64,000 nucleotides of DNA. It comes from Theobroma cacao. Its lineage: Eukaryota > Streptophyta > Magnoliopsida > Malvales > Malvaceae. Of the stretch, positions 60,507 to 64,000 are shown piece after piece (position 1 is the first letter of the stretch; each line of letters begins with the position of its first letter). The translations under genes were made by a program, and so were the position numbers. The stretch spans positions 19,591,210-19,655,209 of the forward strand of contig NC_030854.1 in the NCBI RefSeq assembly GCF_000208745.1, read 5' to 3'. Below the pieces are notes generated by a model. The model made no database searches. It was not told the origin of the DNA and worked only from the letters and a program-made list of their open reading frames with translations.

Positions 60507-63465
60507 TGTCACGACCCGAAACCTCTCTCGGGCCCATGGCAACCGCCGCGACGTCCCGTTTGACATTCATTATCCGAAATGCCAATCGAAACCCCGCAAA
60601 GCTAACGAATCAGTTTCTTGCCTTTTCTGTGAGCAATCGTTGTTAAATATTGAGTTTTAAGAAAATATAAACTATTTTAGATCGAAAATAATCAAAATAA
60701 AATTTTTGCCACATAGGGGTATTTTAGTCATTTTTACTAGAAAATTTTGAAACCTGATAAAGATAACACGTATGGTAGAAAAATATCCACTGCTGATTTA
60801 AAATAAATTTTTGTAATCTAAATCATCCATTTAGAGTGAAAAGTTAGCTAACTAGACTAAATAAAAATATTTGATAACATATTTCATTTTCTTATAAAAC
60901 AAGTTTTATAGAACTATACATAACTAATTTTTGTAGCGTGAGAATAAAATAAATTCATACATACTATAATTTACAAAGTTATAATGTACAATAATAATTA
61001 CAATGACAAATGACCCAAAATGCACCCAGTGTTGGTGCTAGAAACCTACTGTCTGTGTGGTAGAGATGTCAACTGGAATCCTCGACAAAATAGGGTATCT
61101 ACAAGCTACCACAGACCTGAAATGTTTGGAAAGGAGGTGGGTGAGATTTTGCAATCCCAATGAGTAAACAGACATTATCATAAATATCTAAAAACGAGTA
61201 ACAGGGAGGCAAGTTTAAACAACAAAGCACAAACCATTTCATAATGTTTTCAATTTATTTCTTAAACCATAAAATATTTGTAATTTACCAAAACAGTTGT
61301 TAAGGCTTATGTCTTTTATAAAAGAAAACAAGGCTCAAGCCAAAACTAATCCTCGGGGATACCTTGGCCGAGGCATCTAACCGAGTCCGCCAAGGTTGTT
61401 ATAACATTTACATGTGAAACACATTTTTATTTTTAAAACAAGTCGTTCCTTGGTGTTGGCCGAGTTACACATTCACGTGGGGGTTCGACGTGAAGTGAGC
61501 TCTAATACTACCCCAGGAGTTACCCTCCTCGCCTTTACAATCGGAGTAACTATATAACCAGGTTTACCGTGCCCCTCTAATAGGCAGTCCACGGAAACCC
61601 GTCACTGCAGTGACCAACCCACCAATTTTAATAAAATTTCGACAATATAACGTGGCTTTTATTTATTTATCCAGCTTGCATAGCAAAAACAACTTACATA
61701 AATTTCCCAATGCACTTACAAAATATAGCCACATATACTTATATCTCATAAGCCATTCTTAGGAAAATATATAATTTTCAAGAGAGTTAACAGCCTCCAA
61801 TTACTCAATTTCATAATCAACCCAATATATCTTTATTTGTCACATTTATTTGTAAACTATCAAAAAACCCATTTTAATCTTGTTTTCATTTCATAAAATA
61901 CATAAAGAGCATTTAAAAATAAACTCTAGATAATTTACAATAATAATAAGTTTACTCACCATTTGTACAAACTAAAAGCTTTCTAGGTGCCCCGATAACT
62001 ACCGTCGGGTACGATTTCCTTGCCTTTACCGGAAGGCTCTCCTCCTAGACACATTGCAAAAATTTACTCAATTCATCACATTAATGCTAAATCACTATAT
62101 ATTTTACTTAAATCCTCTACTAATGCATGGTATGAAATGCAATAGCCAAAAACGGCTTAAACGCGGTATTAACCTATTTTTAACACTTTACCCGATAAAT
62201 TGCTAACGCACTCTATTTTAGCTCTAAATCGTCCCATTCTCTCTCCAACATTTCTAACCATTAAATGTGAGCCAATAACCTTCTAAAATCACCAAAATCA
62301 GTTCACTTTCCTCCTTGAAAAATTCAGCCAAAAATGGGACATTAACTCAGTAAATTTTTTACTTTGTTTTTCTATCACATTTAACCATTTTTCATCATTT
62401 TCTCTTCATTTCTCTTAGAATAAAAATCAGATCAACATCATTGTACCTCATTGCAGATTCGGCCAAGGGTGGGTATTGTGAAAATTTAATGCTTTCTTGC
62501 CCAATTTAATTTCTAAACACATTTAACTAAGTAAAACTATCAATTTAACTAAAAATCAAAACCTAAAAATTTCAATTTCTCCCCCCTTGAAATTCATCCA
62601 GCCCTTGATGTCACTTTTAGATCTCTCTCCTCAAGCATGCTAAATGGAAACAAAGGCATAGGAAAGGTAGAAATCAAGCTAAAGTCGAAAAATCTTACCA
62701 TTAGACGCGTAAATGGACGAAAAATACGAATTCCCCTTTGAATTTTTCTAGTTTCCCTTTGTTTTCTTTCTTTTCTTCCTTTCCTCTCTATTTCCTCTCT
62801 TGTTCTTCCTTATGGCCGGCCAGCACTTAAAATGGGGTTTAAATTTGCTGACTTTTCATTAAAATAATATTAAACCATTAAAAAATGCCATGTGTCACTT
62901 TCCCATTGGTCCGTTTTAAAAATTTCGTCCATTTGTTTCCAAATTTTCACCATACACTTGTCCCACATATCCATAGTTTAGGTAAAATTCTCAGACTTAT
63001 CCAAAGTCTCGGTGGAGTAATTTTTGAAATTTACACTTTTGCTCCCGTAAAAGTCAAAAAGTACATTTTTGCCCCAAAAACTGAAAAATTGCCCAGAGAC
63101 ATATTTTTCATCCCTTATACTCATACCATTCTCCAATTTGTCAAATGTGATGTAAATTCTCTCAAAATCTCAAATTTTGTCCATGGGTGGAAAAATTACT
63201 ATTTTACCCCTAAACATCAAAATTTTCAATTTTTCCCCAAATGAACCCTCGAACTTCGAACAATCATTTTTAGTCATTCCTTGACTATAAAATGTTAAAT
63301 TTCATCCAACGATTCCTATTTGAACTAGTTCGAGGTTAAATCAATTCAAGTGTACCGTTAGGTACAATACCGAGTTTCGTCTATTCTTAGGGACTTTCTT
63401 AGCAGAATAACATGCTACTCAGTGCATGTATGTTATGACATGTGTTTATAGGGTTAGGTTTTACA
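60507..63465 (-). mobile_element. E4 5' LTR
   Basis: 2,959 bp, same termini as the 3' LTR (own start at 63465, TGTAAAACCTAACC; own end at 60507). It would carry the promoter; no promoter element was assigned. Confidence 0.95.
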
Positions 63466-63470
63466 CTATA

Positions 63471-64000
63471 AGTGAAAACCTTATATTGAAGCTATACCAG
63501 TACTCATACGTTCTATTCCATTAGCCTTTAGAGAATTAAATCAATGGCATACTTCTCTATCTAGGTACTTCATAACAATCTAACAAATTCTAGCTTACAA
63601 TTAAGCTAGTTCATATGCCAAGCCTCTTAGGCTGTATCAAAACACCAAATTTGATCACGATATAATAAAAGTTGATGAACTTATACCAAAAGTATAAACA
63701 CTTACTTTTAAGCTAACAGCATTATAATCAACTTGTTCACTACCAAAATTACCGATAAATCATCTTAATCATTGTCTAGCGCTATAACCATTGATAGAAT
63801 ATTATCATCGAATCAAATTATAACTAACTCCGCATGAGCTTTTATACCAATATGCAACATATATATCCATACATATATATTTCCAAAAATTTTAACTTCG
63901 GGTAGCCTTAGGCATATCAAGCACAATAAGTCATTTGTAAAACCAAAATAACCAACAATCAAGTTTAGAATCAATTCTTTTTATAGTTGGTTAGATCATG
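63471..64000 (-). other. H2 internal region, third part
   Basis: AT-rich sequence after E4 up to the window end. No coding homology, repeat or LTR start seen. It continues beyond the window. Confidence 0.45.

Larger units (their letters stand above)
52437..63465 (-). mobile_element. E4: full-length Tekay-like Ty3/gypsy chromovirus
   Basis: An 11,029-bp element with perfect 5-bp duplications CTATA at 52432-52436 and 63466-63470. On the minus strand it has 5' LTR, tRNA-Met primer site, gag, protease, RT, RNase H, integrase, chromodomain, polypurine tract and 3' LTR. Domain order, chromodomain and very long LTRs fit the Tekay/Del lineage. Stops, frameshifts, a 78-bp insert and two changed integrase residues make it non-autonomous. 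Confidence 0.95.

Overview
The window is repeat-dense DNA from a flowering plant, most likely a eudicot. It is AT-rich, and every recognisable coding stretch belongs to a plant LTR retrotransposon. I found no host gene, rRNA, tRNA, CRISPR array or bacterial-type feature. The species cannot be named from the sequence alone.

The window is a stack of nested LTR retrotransposons. Exact 5-bp target-site duplications (TSDs) let much of the order be read. Labels used here: A, C and G are Ty3/gypsy elements of Athila/Tat type (LTRs starting TGATAA). E is a Tekay-like chromovirus family with roughly 2.8-3.0 kb LTRs that start TGTAAA or TGTCAA and end GTCGTGACA or a close variant. H is a second long-LTR family ending GTGACA. 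J is a Ty1/copia-like element. S1 and S2 are solo LTRs related to the Athila/Tat LTRs. X is a 2.3-kb insertion of unknown type.

Layout: 1-606 is the end of an H LTR lying in the gag of element A. Element A runs 607-7662, with X in its integrase (4141-6481). Element C, inserted in the 3' LTR of A, runs 7663-34217 and is itself interrupted four times: by H1 in its 5' LTR (8223-13538, which contains solo LTR E2 at 9067-12033), by S1 in the reverse transcriptase (17954-19440), by solo LTR E1 in the integrase (20653-23405), and by an E-family composite in a third reading frame downstream of pol (25494-33590, which contains a half element, F). At 34217 the direction flips to element G on the minus strand (34218-39049, pol mostly deleted). 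Next come small fragments, the copia element J with S2 inside its LTR (39640-45673), and an H2 element on the minus strand (45674 to beyond the window) interrupted by solo LTR E3 (48994-51989) and a complete 11-kb E element, E4 (52437-63465).

E4 is the best-preserved copy. It has two LTRs, a primer-binding site, gag, protease, RT, RNase H, integrase, chromodomain, polypurine tract and a perfect TSD. It is nonetheless dead: stops, frameshifts and two catalytic integrase codons changed by C:G to T:A transitions. No element in the window looks able to move by itself. The points most worth following are family-specific palindromic words repeated inside three unrelated LTR families, a roughly 130-bp module shared by Athila/Tat-type LTRs and one H LTR, and rearrangements whose history can be read from the TSDs.
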